The notes beneath the pieces were generated by a model. It was not told where the DNA came from. It saw only the letters and a program-made list of their open reading frames with translations, and did not search any database. A program made the translations under genes and the position numbers. A stretch of 27,196 nucleotides of DNA from an uncultured Oscillospiraceae bacterium (GTDB taxonomy: Bacteria; Bacillota; Clostridia; Oscillospirales; Ruminococcaceae), in NCBI GenBank assembly GCA_902490585.1, contig CABUEI010000027.1:1-27196 (forward strand). The letters run 5' to 3'. Shown piece by piece: positions 9,141 through 15,643 of the stretch. How positions within the stretch are numbered: the stretch's first letter is position 1; each line of letters starts with the position of its first letter.

Positions 9141-9590
9141 TTACTGTGCGTCTGTAAATGTGGGCTTGCCGTCCGACATAATATCAAATGCAAGAGGTGC
9201 AACTGCTGTAGAATCTCCTGATTCCCACTCGGTAACGTTTATAACGCACGGTATTGTCAGCGTTGCGCCGCTGGGGAACGTCCACACTACAGTTGTGTGG
9301 CTGTCTGCGCCTGTTTTAAGTGCAAGCCCTGCAACATAATCGTTGCCTGCGTCACCGATGTTTCTCTTGCCGGATACGCTGACGGTCAGTGCCTTACCTG
9401 TTACAAGTCTTCTTGTCCAGCCTTCCTGATCGAACGGCTTCCACTCCTCGACATTGCCGTCAATGGAAACCGAAAAGCTCTCCATATCGGCAATAGTTAC
9501 AAGATTCTCGTCTGTCGCACCTGTTCCGCCTGTCTTGTCAATCTTGAACTGATTTTCATATACGGGATATACTCCTGTTTTTTTAGCCAT
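9141..9590 (-). CDS. Major tail (tube) protein
   Basis: A 149-aa beta-rich protein with the look of siphovirus tail tube subunits: 'IADMESFSVSIDGNVEEWKP' near the N-terminus, 'RRLVTGKALTVSVSGKRNIGD' in the middle, and 'PLAFDIMSDGKPTF' at the end. The motif of a target 'G.W.rrlvTGKa.svsv.GKr..GD..ND' is common in Firmicutes tail tube proteins. It sits between the tail terminator and the tail chaperones, which fits. It should polymerise as rings around the tape measure to form the non-contractile tube. Its start is ATG with TCCTTT/AAGGAG-type ribosome site upstream. Confidence 0.9.
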   Translation of the reverse strand: MAKKTGVYPVYENQFKIDKTGGTGATDENLVTIADMESFSVSIDGNVEEWKPFDQEGWTRRLVTGKALTVSVSGKRNIGDAGNDYVAGLALKTGADSHTTVVWTFPSGATLTIPCVINVTEWESGDSTAVAPLAFDIMSDGKPTFTDAQ

Positions 9591-9592
9591 TG

Positions 9593-9985
9593 TTAATTAC
9601 TCCTTTCGTAATAAACCGTCACATCAATAACGTACTCGCAGATACCTCTTTCATCTCTGCCTGCGTTATGCGCCTCACTGCAACTCAAAAAGCCGACCGT
9701 GTGCCCCCCGGCAGTATAGCCGTGTACATCGGTCAGCTTATCAAGTATTTCGTTTGCCGCACTCTCGGCTGTTGTCGGATTGTCCGTCCAGTGTATCAGT
9801 ACGCTGATGTGCTTTTCAAGTGTTTTCGTGCAAGGCTTACCGCCTATGCTGATTTTCTTAGGATAGGTGTTTTTTGACGCATACACGCCGATACACTTAT
9901 CCTGATTTGCGTTTATACAGCCTGCGTATACATTCTCTATGCCGAGAACATCAGCAAGCATATCGGCTGTTTCAAGTAACGTCAT
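9593..9985 (-). CDS. Tail terminator / minor capsid protein 3-like
   Basis: The 130-aa protein overlaps the preceding gene by ATGA (9982-9985) and is followed two bases later by the tail tube gene. The sequence starts with a helix ('LLETADMLADVLGIENVYAG') and ends with strands ('GICEYVIDVTVYYERSN'), the alpha/beta layout of tail terminator proteins, which cap the tube and join it to the head. In Firmicutes phages with this gene order the family is often called minor capsid protein 3 or tail completion protein. The call rests on order plus the terminal strand pattern; no catalytic motif is expected. Confidence 0.8.
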   Translation of the reverse strand: MTLLETADMLADVLGIENVYAGCINANQDKCIGVYASKNTYPKKISIGGKPCTKTLEKHISVLIHWTDNPTTAESAANEILDKLTDVHGYTAGGHTVGFLSCSEAHNAGRDERGICEYVIDVTVYYERSN

Positions 9986-10347
9986 ACGCCTGTTCTCCTC
10001 TTGAGATCATATATAAACGCATCACGGGCAAGGTCTTTCTTTTCCCCGCTTACATAAGGTTCAAACCACCCTGCCCCTGCGTTTGCGTTCTTGCCCTGCT
10101 GGAAGTGATATTCAGGGTGATAATACAGCCGCCTTGCCTGAGGAGAACCGGTGACTATAGTTGCTCCATTCTGAGTTGTTGCAACGAAAGTCTGATTATT
10201 CTGCATATTGCCCGTGTCAAACGGCATTGTCTGTGAACTTACAAGGTCGGTATGTACCTGTTCCATTGCTACCTCAGCACTTTTTAACGCCGCCGCTTCC
10301 AGATTTGCTATTGCAGCCTTATCGAGCTTTACGGTTACTTTTATCAC
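9982..10347 (-). CDS. HK97 gp10-like / minor capsid protein 2 (tail completion)
   Basis: The 121-aa protein starts at GTG (10345-10347) overlapping the TAG of the gene before. The N-terminal half is a helix ('AAIANLEAAALKSAEVAMEQVHTDLV') followed by 'MPFDTGNMQNNQTF' and 'RRLYYHPEYHFQQGKNANAGAGWFEPY'. The pattern 'P.dTG.m..s......g...v.tp.ArrlyyhPeYhF....n..a...Wfe' is diagnostic of minor capsid protein 2 (HK97 gp10-like). It acts at the head-tail junction, between the stopper and the tail terminator. Neighbours on both sides overlap it, showing strict translational coupling of the connector set. Confidence 0.9.
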   Translation of the reverse strand: MIKVTVKLDKAAIANLEAAALKSAEVAMEQVHTDLVSSQTMPFDTGNMQNNQTFVATTQNGATIVTGSPQARRLYYHPEYHFQQGKNANAGAGWFEPYVSGEKKDLARDAFIYDLKRRTGV

Positions 10348-10679
10348 TATATCAGCTCCAGTCTTGTGTAATTTACAGTCCCGTCGGGGTTTTTAGCCTT
10401 TTCCGAGCCGTATATTTTGTACTCTCTGCCGTCTATCTCCACAGCTCCGTCAACTATCGGGCTGTCGGGGGCGATATCCCCGCAGAAAAGAGCCTCGCCA
10501 GACAGCGTTATAAGCTGTTTTTCTGCGGATAATTTCTGCCGTGCTTTCTCCGAATGAAAGCACTTACCCTCGAAAATGACCGTCCGTTTCTTTGAACCGT
10601 CACGGTTAAGCCCGTCTGTACGATACACGGTACAAGGCGTTGTACAAACCCTTTCGGGTACAAGTTTCGGATATTTCAT
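10347..10679 (-). CDS. Head closure / minor capsid protein 1-like stopper
   Basis: I chose the ATG at 10677-10679 (MKYPKLVPERV), which shares one base with the TAA of the previous gene (TAATG), over an in-frame ATG 18 nt upstream. The resulting 110-aa protein is beta-rich: 'TPCTVYRTDGLNRDGSKK', 'IFEGKCFHSEKARQKLSAEKQ', 'LSGEALFCGDIAP', 'VEIDGREYKIYGSEKAKNPDGTVNYTRLEL'. The repeated pattern of 'G.a.f.Gdi.P' and a final 'r.y.i......npdG...h.rleL' is typical of head closure proteins that plug the connector after packaging. It lies between connector and gp10-like genes as expected. Confidence 0.85.
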   Translation of the reverse strand: MKYPKLVPERVCTTPCTVYRTDGLNRDGSKKRTVIFEGKCFHSEKARQKLSAEKQLITLSGEALFCGDIAPDSPIVDGAVEIDGREYKIYGSEKAKNPDGTVNYTRLELI

Positions 10680-11047
10680 TATAACCCCCTGTAGCAAAGG
10701 CCCGTCTGCAACAGCGTGTTATAAACCTGCCGTGTTGTAGTGACACCGCAGTAATTTATAACCTTCGAGCTGTCAAAGGACATTGACACACCGCTGATAC
10801 TATAGGAACTGAGCGGGCTGTCAAGCAGCTCGGCATTGTCAAAAACAAATGCTGTCTGCTGTGACAGTGCCAGCCTTACCTTATCCTGCTGAAACGCTGT
10901 CAGATTGTCGAATCCTATAGCTGTTATGCGGTTGAATGTCAGCGTGTCGATGTCGCTCTCCGCCCTGTTTTCAAGAGCGTTGTACTGCTGTTCGGTTATC
11001 GTACTGTCGGGGCATAAGGTCTGAAATTCCGCAAAAGTGAGGTACAT
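10679..11047 (-). CDS. Head-tail connector (adaptor) protein
   Basis: This 122-aa protein begins 'MYLTFAEFQTLCPDSTITEQQYNALENRAESDIDTLT' when read in parts. It is a set of helices ending in 'VYNTLLQTGLCYRGL'. The pattern of an N-terminal 'yLT..EF......i.e..F..l..rAe..iD..T' is well known in the gp6/gp15-like adaptor family that binds beneath the portal. It overlaps its neighbours by TAATG on both sides. The terminal 'L..TGL.YRGL' helix is where adaptors usually contact the portal. Confidence is high from motif and order together. Confidence 0.9.
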   Translation of the reverse strand: MYLTFAEFQTLCPDSTITEQQYNALENRAESDIDTLTFNRITAIGFDNLTAFQQDKVRLALSQQTAFVFDNAELLDSPLSSYSISGVSMSFDSSKVINYCGVTTTRQVYNTLLQTGLCYRGL

Positions 11048-11271
11048 TAAGCCTCACCCTTTTTTGTCTTTGCCGCCTTTACCTGAGCAAGCTCATCACG
11101 AAGCTTTGCTATCTCCGCCTGAGCCTTTTCATATTCGGCATACGGCACGGTAGCCTGCGGAGAATGCTCCACAGCCCCGTTATCGCCGATGATGTCATAC
11201 CCCTGTGCAAGATATGACTTCTTCTCGGCTTCCGTGATAGTATACTGCTTGTTTGCCTTTACTGCTACCAT
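11047..11271 (-). CDS. Small head-region protein with C-terminal coiled coil
   Basis: A 74-aa protein between the major capsid and connector genes. It begins 'MVAVKANKQYTITEAEKK', which has a small beta/helix motif ('vkAnKqY.i.e.ek..Y...GyDI.d..G'), and ends in a Lys/Glu/Ala-rich coiled coil ('EYEKAQAEIAKLRDELAQVK'). Such small proteins occur after the capsid gene in many Firmicutes siphoviruses, but the function is unknown to me. It could be a minor head or head-tail joining component. It is joined by TAATG to the connector gene. Confidence 0.75.
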   Translation of the reverse strand: MVAVKANKQYTITEAEKKSYLAQGYDIIGDNGAVEHSPQATVPYAEYEKAQAEIAKLRDELAQVKAAKTKKGEA

Positions 11272-11281
11272 AGTTACCTCC

Positions 11282-12361
11282 TTAGTATGTTATGACTATT
11301 GCCTTATTGCTTCCGGGTGCGGAATTGAATGTTATCACGCCCGATGACTTGTCATAGCTGTAGTCTGTTGTCGCTGTACCGTCCACAGTTACACCGATGA
11401 GCTTTTCGGGCTTATCGGTCACTGTGAATGCAGTTGTCGAGCCATTACCTGTGAATGTCTGTGACAGAGTAGATACATTCATGATACAGCCGTCAATAAA
11501 CAGGTGATCTATCGCAAACGTGCCGTTGTACTTTCTGTTCTGATACAGATAGTTGTCAGCCGTTCTGCTGTCAGAACCGGGAGCAAACAGATGTATATAT
11601 GCGTACTTATCTCTTGACACCTGGCATTCGGGGTCAATGAGAATGTAGTTTATCTGCTTTGCGCCGACACCGGGCTTACAGCCGTCCGTGAAGTCGTACA
11701 CGGTCTTGAAACGAGCTGAGGGAACTGTAACGATATTGCCGATATCGTCAACGGAATGGATACGTCTGTCGATACCGCCGCCGCTCTTGATGTCGAGTGT
11801 TCTCTGAATACCCTCTGCGTTCTTGAGTATCGTCTTGTAGTCGGCAGTGACATAGAGTATCATTCTGTCGAGGGGTACGCCCTTATCTTCAAGCGTCTTG
11901 AGGTTCTCGTCAAAGTCCTTGAGGACATTCTCAATTGTAAGCTTATCGTGCTTTATCGTTGCACCTACTCTTACCGCCTCTGCGTACAGCTTAGAGAATG
12001 TATAGCTGTCGTGCTCGGGGATCGCCTGTGTTCTGTCGAAACGGCTCTGAATGTTCGCCAGTGATACGACAGTATCGGTTTCATCAAAGTCCATAGGATC
12101 TACTACGAACTCGATAGAACGGTCGTGATCGAGCGTCTTTGTTTCGTAGTTGTTCTCGTATGTACCCTGAGGGAAGCCGAGCGATGCTCTTGTGTGGTCC
12201 TTATAGCCGGATACCGACAGAGTGGGTATCTTGATTGTTTTTCCGCCTCTGAGCTGAATATCGGAATTTGAGTGATAGAGAGCGTCGGCCTTTGATTCCT
12301 GACCGTAAAGCTCTCTGAGCTGATTGGTATACTGTTCAGCATAGTTGATTGTGTTTGACAT
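11282..12361 (-). CDS. Major capsid protein, with appended C-terminal beta domain
   Basis: At 359 aa it is of normal size for an HK97-fold capsid protein. It has an N-terminal helix ('YAEQYTNQLRELYGQESKADAL'), an E-loop-like 'GGKTIKIPTLSVSGYKDH', a spine-helix region ('DSYTFSKLYAEAVRVGA') and 'LDRMILYVTADYKTILKNAEGIQRT'. Residues about 298-359 look like a separate small beta sandwich: 'FTGNGSTTAFTVTD', 'VTVDGTATTDYSYD', 'SGVITFNSAPGS'. This pattern is known from decoration and tail-fibre modules and would sit on the outer capsid surface. The scaffold gene precedes it and the connector set follows. No protease is encoded nearby, so a scaffold-driven rather than protease-processed prohead is likely. 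Confidence 0.92.
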   Translation of the reverse strand: MSNTINYAEQYTNQLRELYGQESKADALYHSNSDIQLRGGKTIKIPTLSVSGYKDHTRASLGFPQGTYENNYETKTLDHDRSIEFVVDPMDFDETDTVVSLANIQSRFDRTQAIPEHDSYTFSKLYAEAVRVGATIKHDKLTIENVLKDFDENLKTLEDKGVPLDRMILYVTADYKTILKNAEGIQRTLDIKSGGGIDRRIHSVDDIGNIVTVPSARFKTVYDFTDGCKPGVGAKQINYILIDPECQVSRDKYAYIHLFAPGSDSRTADNYLYQNRKYNGTFAIDHLFIDGCIMNVSTLSQTFTGNGSTTAFTVTDKPEKLIGVTVDGTATTDYSYDKSSGVITFNSAPGSNKAIVITY

Positions 12362-12379
12362 TTTTACACCTTACCTTTC

Positions 12380-12907
12380 TTACTTCTTTTTCTTGATACC
12401 GAATGCGTTATCAAGTCTGCTGTTGTCGGGCTTTTCTTCCTTGTCGGAACTGCCTGCTCCGACCTTGAAGCCGCCCTGCTTCTTGCTGTCGCCCACGTCA
12501 GCCTTCATATCGGGATATTTCTTGACTACCGCCGACAGTGCCGAGTTGATGTCCTCGCTTTTGCCGGACTTAACGTAGCTTTCGGCAATAGCCACAGCAT
12601 CGTCCATACAATCGGGCTTTACACCGAGCGACATTGCGGCTATCTGTGTTTTCAGCCTTAAAATCTCCTCGTCCTTTGCATCGGGAACGGCGGGTACAGG
12701 CTCAGATTCGGGCTTATCCGCCTTTTCTTCGGGCTTATCGTCCTTCTTGTCCTCCGCCTTGCTCTCATCGGGCTTCTCTGCCGTGCCGTTATCGTCTGCC
12801 GGCTTGTCGTCAGCAGGCTTCTCTTCGGGCTTGGGCTCGTCCTTCTGCTCCGGTGCGGGAGCGTCGGGCTTCTTCTCCTCTTCGGGAGTTTTCTTTTCGG
12901 GTTCCAT
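12380..12907 (-). CDS. Scaffold-like capsid assembly protein
   Basis: I chose the ATG at 12905-12907 (MEPEKKTPEEE), seven bases after a GAGG ribosome site, instead of an upstream in-frame ATG at 12949 that lies in a terminator hairpin. The 175-aa product is extremely charged: residues 1-80 are Glu/Lys/Pro/Asp repeats, followed by a helix 'DEEILRLKTQIAAMSLGV', then 'DDINSALSAVVKKYPDMKADV'-like segments and a basic tail (IKKKK). This is the composition and place of phage scaffolding proteins, which fill the prohead and are then lost. The basic C-terminus is the expected capsid-binding end. Confidence 0.85.
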   Translation of the reverse strand: MEPEKKTPEEEKKPDAPAPEQKDEPKPEEKPADDKPADDNGTAEKPDESKAEDKKDDKPEEKADKPESEPVPAVPDAKDEEILRLKTQIAAMSLGVKPDCMDDAVAIAESYVKSGKSEDINSALSAVVKKYPDMKADVGDSKKQGGFKVGAGSSDKEEKPDNSRLDNAFGIKKKK

Positions 12908-12943
12908 TGTTTTACCTCGCTTTCTTAATTTTGTGTATGAAAA

Positions 12944-12963
12944 AAGCACCCGTTAAGGTGCTT
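12944..12963 (-). terminator. Rho-independent terminator after tad2
   Basis: On the minus strand AAGCACC pairs with GGTGCTT around a six-base loop, followed by TTTTTTCAT. It lies 16 bases after the tad2 stop codon and before the scaffold ribosome site. Transcription into scaffold and capsid must therefore come from read-through or another promoter. Confidence 0.75.
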
Positions 12964-12978
12964 AGTTCAGATGTTTGA

Positions 12979-13233
12979 TTAGTCTATTGTCTGCCAATCT
13001 TCCGACAACATATCTGCTTGACTTGCAAGCCAGCCAAGTTGTACGCCAGAAGTTCCCACAAACGCTAATGCTTTATTGCCCATATCCTTATGGTTTACAT
13101 TTGTCACAGTACCATTAGGTGATTTATAACTAACATTAGTGGCAAGCTCAACATACTGTCCTTTGCCGTTCCAGCCTTTTCTTGCTATTTTCTTACCTCT
13201 CTTTGCTTCTTCGAGCGCCTGTCCGAAATTCAT
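12979..13233 (-). CDS. tad2: DUF2829 protein, Tad2-like anti-Thoeris protein
   Basis: The 84-aa protein starts 'MNFGQALEEAKRGKKIARKG', continues 'WNGKGQYVEL', and ends 'LGWLASQADMLSEDWQTID'. The pairs 'FG.AL...k.GKkiaRkGWNGKg' and 'gWlaSQaDmLseDW' are the signature of DUF2829. Established knowledge: DUF2829 proteins of the Tad2 type act as sponges that bind the cyclic ADP-ribose signal made by Thoeris TIR proteins, and some also bind CBASS nucleotides. Length and both ends match the family, so the gene looks intact. An AGAAAGGA ribosome site lies 9 bases before the ATG. The gene is bounded by hairpin terminators on both sides inside the late structural operon, the arrangement of a moron. The specific ligand is inferred. 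Confidence 0.88.
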   Translation of the reverse strand: MNFGQALEEAKRGKKIARKGWNGKGQYVELATNVSYKSPNGTVTNVNHKDMGNKALAFVGTSGVQLGWLASQADMLSEDWQTID

Positions 13234-13239
13234 ATTTAT

Positions 13240-13269
13240 CCGTCCTTTCTGATTTTGGGTATAAAAATA
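13240..13269 (-). promoter_or_regulatory. Shared leader element upstream of tad2 (copy 1)
   Basis: Minus-strand TATTTTTATACCCAAAA, then three extra bases, then GAAAGGACGG directly before tad2. The same string apart from one substitution and the three-base insertion stands before terS (18804-18832). Both copies follow a GC-rich hairpin. The GAAAGGACGG part is the ribosome site; the TTATACCCAAAA part has no assigned role. Confidence 0.6.
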
Positions 13270-13292
13270 CCGCCCTTTTTAAGAGCGGTAAA
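13262..13292 (-). terminator. Hairpin with U-run in the tad2 leader
   Basis: On the minus strand TACCGC pairs with GCGGTA, with extra pairing further in, followed by TTTTTAT. It looks like an intrinsic terminator, but it lies only about 20 bases before the tad2 ribosome site, so it may also act as an attenuator in the leader. Confidence 0.65.
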
Positions 13293-13368
13293 ATTATTAA
13301 GTTTGGTTCTGATTTGCACCGAACTTCACAAAAAACGGCTGTTTTTGCAAAGTTTGTGTTCAAGTCAA

Positions 13369-13384
13369 GTGCAATCAATTGCAC
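13369..13384. promoter_or_regulatory. Perfect 16-bp palindrome, operator candidate
   Basis: GTGCAATCAATTGCAC consists of GTGCAAT, a CA centre and ATTGCAC, a perfect inverted repeat with 7-bp arms. It lies in the non-coding stretch between the terminator after the 46-aa gene and the hairpin before tad2. Size and symmetry fit a dimeric repressor site. No convincing -35/-10 pair was found beside it. Confidence 0.4.
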
Positions 13385-13395
13385 ACAGGTATAAG

Positions 13396-13423
13396 AAAAC
13401 CGCTCACTGCTGTGGGCGGTTTT
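13396..13423 (-). terminator. Rho-independent terminator after the 46-aa gene
   Basis: An 11-bp stem (AAAACCGCTCA against TGGGCGGTTTT on the plus strand, one G-T pair) with a six-base loop, followed on the minus strand by CTTATACC. It overlaps the stop codon of the 46-aa ORF and ends the terS-terL-portal-minor capsid transcript. The A-rich arm makes it possibly bidirectional. Confidence 0.8.
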
Positions 13424-13562
13424 ATGAGTTCATTTTTTCTTCCCAGTCTTTTCGGGTTTCTTCATCCCAGTCATCTTCTCCAGAATTTATAGCCTTAATC
13501 AAATCGGATTTAGCTTTTTCAATTAATTCTCTGGGAATACGTACATTCGTATTACCTTTCAT
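13422..13562 (-). CDS. 46-aa acidic protein coupled to the ART-fused minor capsid gene
   Basis: The ATG (13560-13562) overlaps the TGA of the preceding gene as ATGA, so translation should be coupled. The product begins MKGNTNVRIPRELIEKAK, continues with a helical 'DLIKAINSGEDDWDEE', and ends 'RKDWEEKMNS'. The N-terminal 'nVRIPRELIEKAK' resembles the strand-helix start of ribbon-helix-helix proteins, while the second half is strongly acidic. I do not recognise a family. The coupling to a gene ending in a putative ADP-ribosyltransferase, followed at once by a terminator, makes an antidote or dedicated regulator conceivable, but this is inference. Codon use and the coupling argue that it is a real gene although short. 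Confidence 0.65.
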   Translation of the reverse strand: MKGNTNVRIPRELIEKAKSDLIKAINSGEDDWDEETRKDWEEKMNS

Positions 13563-15643
13563 ATTATCACCTCTAAAGTTATAGTTGTCCCATCAACATC
13601 CAAAATGCTATATTTAAGATTTTTATCGAATAAAAACTCTCTCTGATTTGGATATTTGCTCAATAATTCAATATACGCACCCTTGCTTCCTTTCTTAGCA
13701 AATATAATTAAATTATAATTACCGCTTATCGCACCTGATTTAGTTACTGCTGAACTAACAAACTGCTTAGGCTCATATATATCGCCAACTTTCATTCCTT
13801 CCACAGGATTGTAATTGACAGAACGGTAACAGATAATGTCGTGCTTTAACTCAAACTTCGCTATCGCACCCGATATAACATCAGAATAATATTTCAAAGT
13901 GTCATCTTCGGGAATATCCCCACGAAGCATTGAATTAAGTCTTGCATAGAACTTATCGTCTTTGGGATCTCCGCTGTTCTTCGTGTACTTCTTGATTGCT
14001 CTGACTTCTTCTGAGGACAGACGGTTAATCCATTCCTTTGAATCTTCACGCAATACAGGGACAACAGTATCTGCCGACAATGGCTCGAAAACTGTTTCTT
14101 CCTCTATTATATCACTTTCATCCGAATTGTCAACAGTATCATCTGTAAAATTCTGTACTTCTTCTTCGCTGTCTGTCGCTGTTTCAATAGGCTGTTTTAC
14201 AGTTTCCTGTACGTTTTCTGTCGTTTCGGCAGTTTCATCGGCTTCATCAGGCACAACCGCAGTCGGCGTATTGTCTGTGTTTTCGTTGCTCTGAACGGTC
14301 TTTACAGGCTCAGGCTGTACAAAATTCGTTGTACTGTCGTTATTATCCGGCTGAGGAACATAAGGCTCTTTATCTGTCGGAACAGGATTTTTGCTTTCGG
14401 TATCGGTAACTTTAACAGGCGCTTCTTCCGTTCTCGGAGCTGTCTGCTTCGGCTTGCCCTCACCGCTGTAGATCTTCTCCCTTGAATAATCCCTGCGGAG
14501 AACATCATCATGCTCTTTGATAAACTCTCTGAGCTTGCCTTGCTCCTCACGGAGCTTACGCTTATACTCCTTGACCTTCTTCTCGTCCTGCGTGCCTTCT
14601 GCCTTGCGTTTGAGCGCTCTTATCTTGCGCTCCATAGCACGTTGCTTTTCTTCAAGCTCTCGCTGTTCCCGTATCTTCTCGGCAGGAATCGGCTTTGGTA
14701 TCTTTGTAAGCCCCTCTATGTACTGCCCCATAGTATGACGGCAGTTAGGGTGGAACAGCCCGCCTCGGATTGCCACAGACAACAGCATAAACCACTTGTC
14801 ACAATAGTTTGACTTGCCGAAGTCGCCGCTTCTCTCGCCGCTCCATATCGTGAATACATCATCAATGTAAACCTTGCCCTGATACGGCTCGCAGGTTTCT
14901 GAGCAGCCTCCGTACTGCGATATAAGCACGGTATCATAGCCCAGCTCCGCAAAGCGTTTAGCCGCACCCTGCAATGTTGCCCTTGTGGACGTTGTGCGCA
15001 GTGCCATACGCACATAATCGGCAATATTAACACGCCTGCCGTCTGCGTATACAATGCAGTTTATGCCTTTGTCGAGGAAGTCCCTTGTTGCAAGGTCGAT
15101 TGCTTCATTAAGCGTAATTGAGCCTGTGCCCATCATAAGCTGTACCTTGTTCAGCGTTGTGCGGTAAACATCGTCCATATTACGCACAGCGGCGGTAAGG
15201 GCGGTCTTTTCAAGCGTTGTTATGTCTTCCATCAGCTTATCCATCTTCGGCTTGTTGACCCCGAAAAAGTGATCATCGGGTATAGCTGTCGGCGCTTCGT
15301 GCGGCTGAGGCTGTGCCGGAACATTGGGAACATTGACACCGCTTTCCGAAACATCAATGACCGACTGCTCCGCTGTATGCTCCCCCTCATGGAACTGATC
15401 CGTCATAAGCTGTCGGGTTTCATCGTCAATAACATCTACATATTCGTCCGCTATCTGAGCGTTCTCCTTGCGGAAATTGTCAATGTTATTGAGCTTTTCA
15501 GCCTGCCACGCAGACCATTCAAAGCCTTCTTTTTCTTCTTCAGCTTTGTGCCGTGAAAGATTGCGTTTCAGCGAAGCAATGAGCCTTAGCTCTATCTCCT
15601 CGAATATCCTTGCAATATCTCTGAAACTAAGCAAGCTCATCAC
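13559..15643 (-). CDS. Phage minor capsid protein fused to ADP-ribosyltransferase-like domain
   Basis: The 694-aa protein (first codon GTG; ATG is next) follows the portal, overlapping its end. Residues 1-345 match phage minor capsid protein 2-type heads: an N-terminal helical region, 'LMMGTGSITLNEAIDLATRD', 'YADGRRVNIADYVRMALRTT', 'QYGGCSETCEPYQGKVY' and 'GGLFHPNCRHTMGQY'. Residues 350-400 are Lys/Glu-rich coiled coil. About 400-525 is an acidic Thr/Asp/Glu linker of low complexity. Residues 535-694 look like an ADPrt_exo_Tox-type domain: Arg607 in 'CYRSV', Ser630-Ser631 in 'FVSSAVT', and Gln667-Arg-Glu669 in 'NQREFLF', fitting the R, S-T-S and Q/E-x-E signatures. Such fusions are known in Firmicutes phages. 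The domain could modify host proteins after injection. The target is unknown; Q-x-E is the form seen in C3-like enzymes. Confidence 0.85.
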   Translation of the reverse strand: MMSLLSFRDIARIFEEIELRLIASLKRNLSRHKAEEEKEGFEWSAWQAEKLNNIDNFRKENAQIADEYVDVIDDETRQLMTDQFHEGEHTAEQSVIDVSESGVNVPNVPAQPQPHEAPTAIPDDHFFGVNKPKMDKLMEDITTLEKTALTAAVRNMDDVYRTTLNKVQLMMGTGSITLNEAIDLATRDFLDKGINCIVYADGRRVNIADYVRMALRTTSTRATLQGAAKRFAELGYDTVLISQYGGCSETCEPYQGKVYIDDVFTIWSGERSGDFGKSNYCDKWFMLLSVAIRGGLFHPNCRHTMGQYIEGLTKIPKPIPAEKIREQRELEEKQRAMERKIRALKRKAEGTQDEKKVKEYKRKLREEQGKLREFIKEHDDVLRRDYSREKIYSGEGKPKQTAPRTEEAPVKVTDTESKNPVPTDKEPYVPQPDNNDSTTNFVQPEPVKTVQSNENTDNTPTAVVPDEADETAETTENVQETVKQPIETATDSEEEVQNFTDDTVDNSDESDIIEEETVFEPLSADTVVPVLREDSKEWINRLSSEEVRAIKKYTKNSGDPKDDKFYARLNSMLRGDIPEDDTLKYYSDVISGAIAKFELKHDIICYRSVNYNPVEGMKVGDIYEPKQFVSSAVTKSGAISGNYNLIIFAKKGSKGAYIELLSKYPNQREFLFDKNLKYSILDVDGTTITLEVII

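Noticed and set aside
12103..12342. Alternate-frame ORFs (79 and 67 aa) on the minus strand in the capsid gene
   Set aside because: They are Ser/Thr/Arg-rich shadows of the capsid coding frame with no starts in a translational context.
13193..13384. 63-aa minus-strand frame starting in the tad2 leader
   Set aside because: It crosses a terminator-like hairpin, runs out of frame into tad2, lacks a ribosome site and has no recognisable composition.
14302..14550. 82-aa minus-strand frame within the minor capsid-ART gene
   Set aside because: It is an alternate frame of the low-complexity acidic linker; no ribosome site or coupling supports it.
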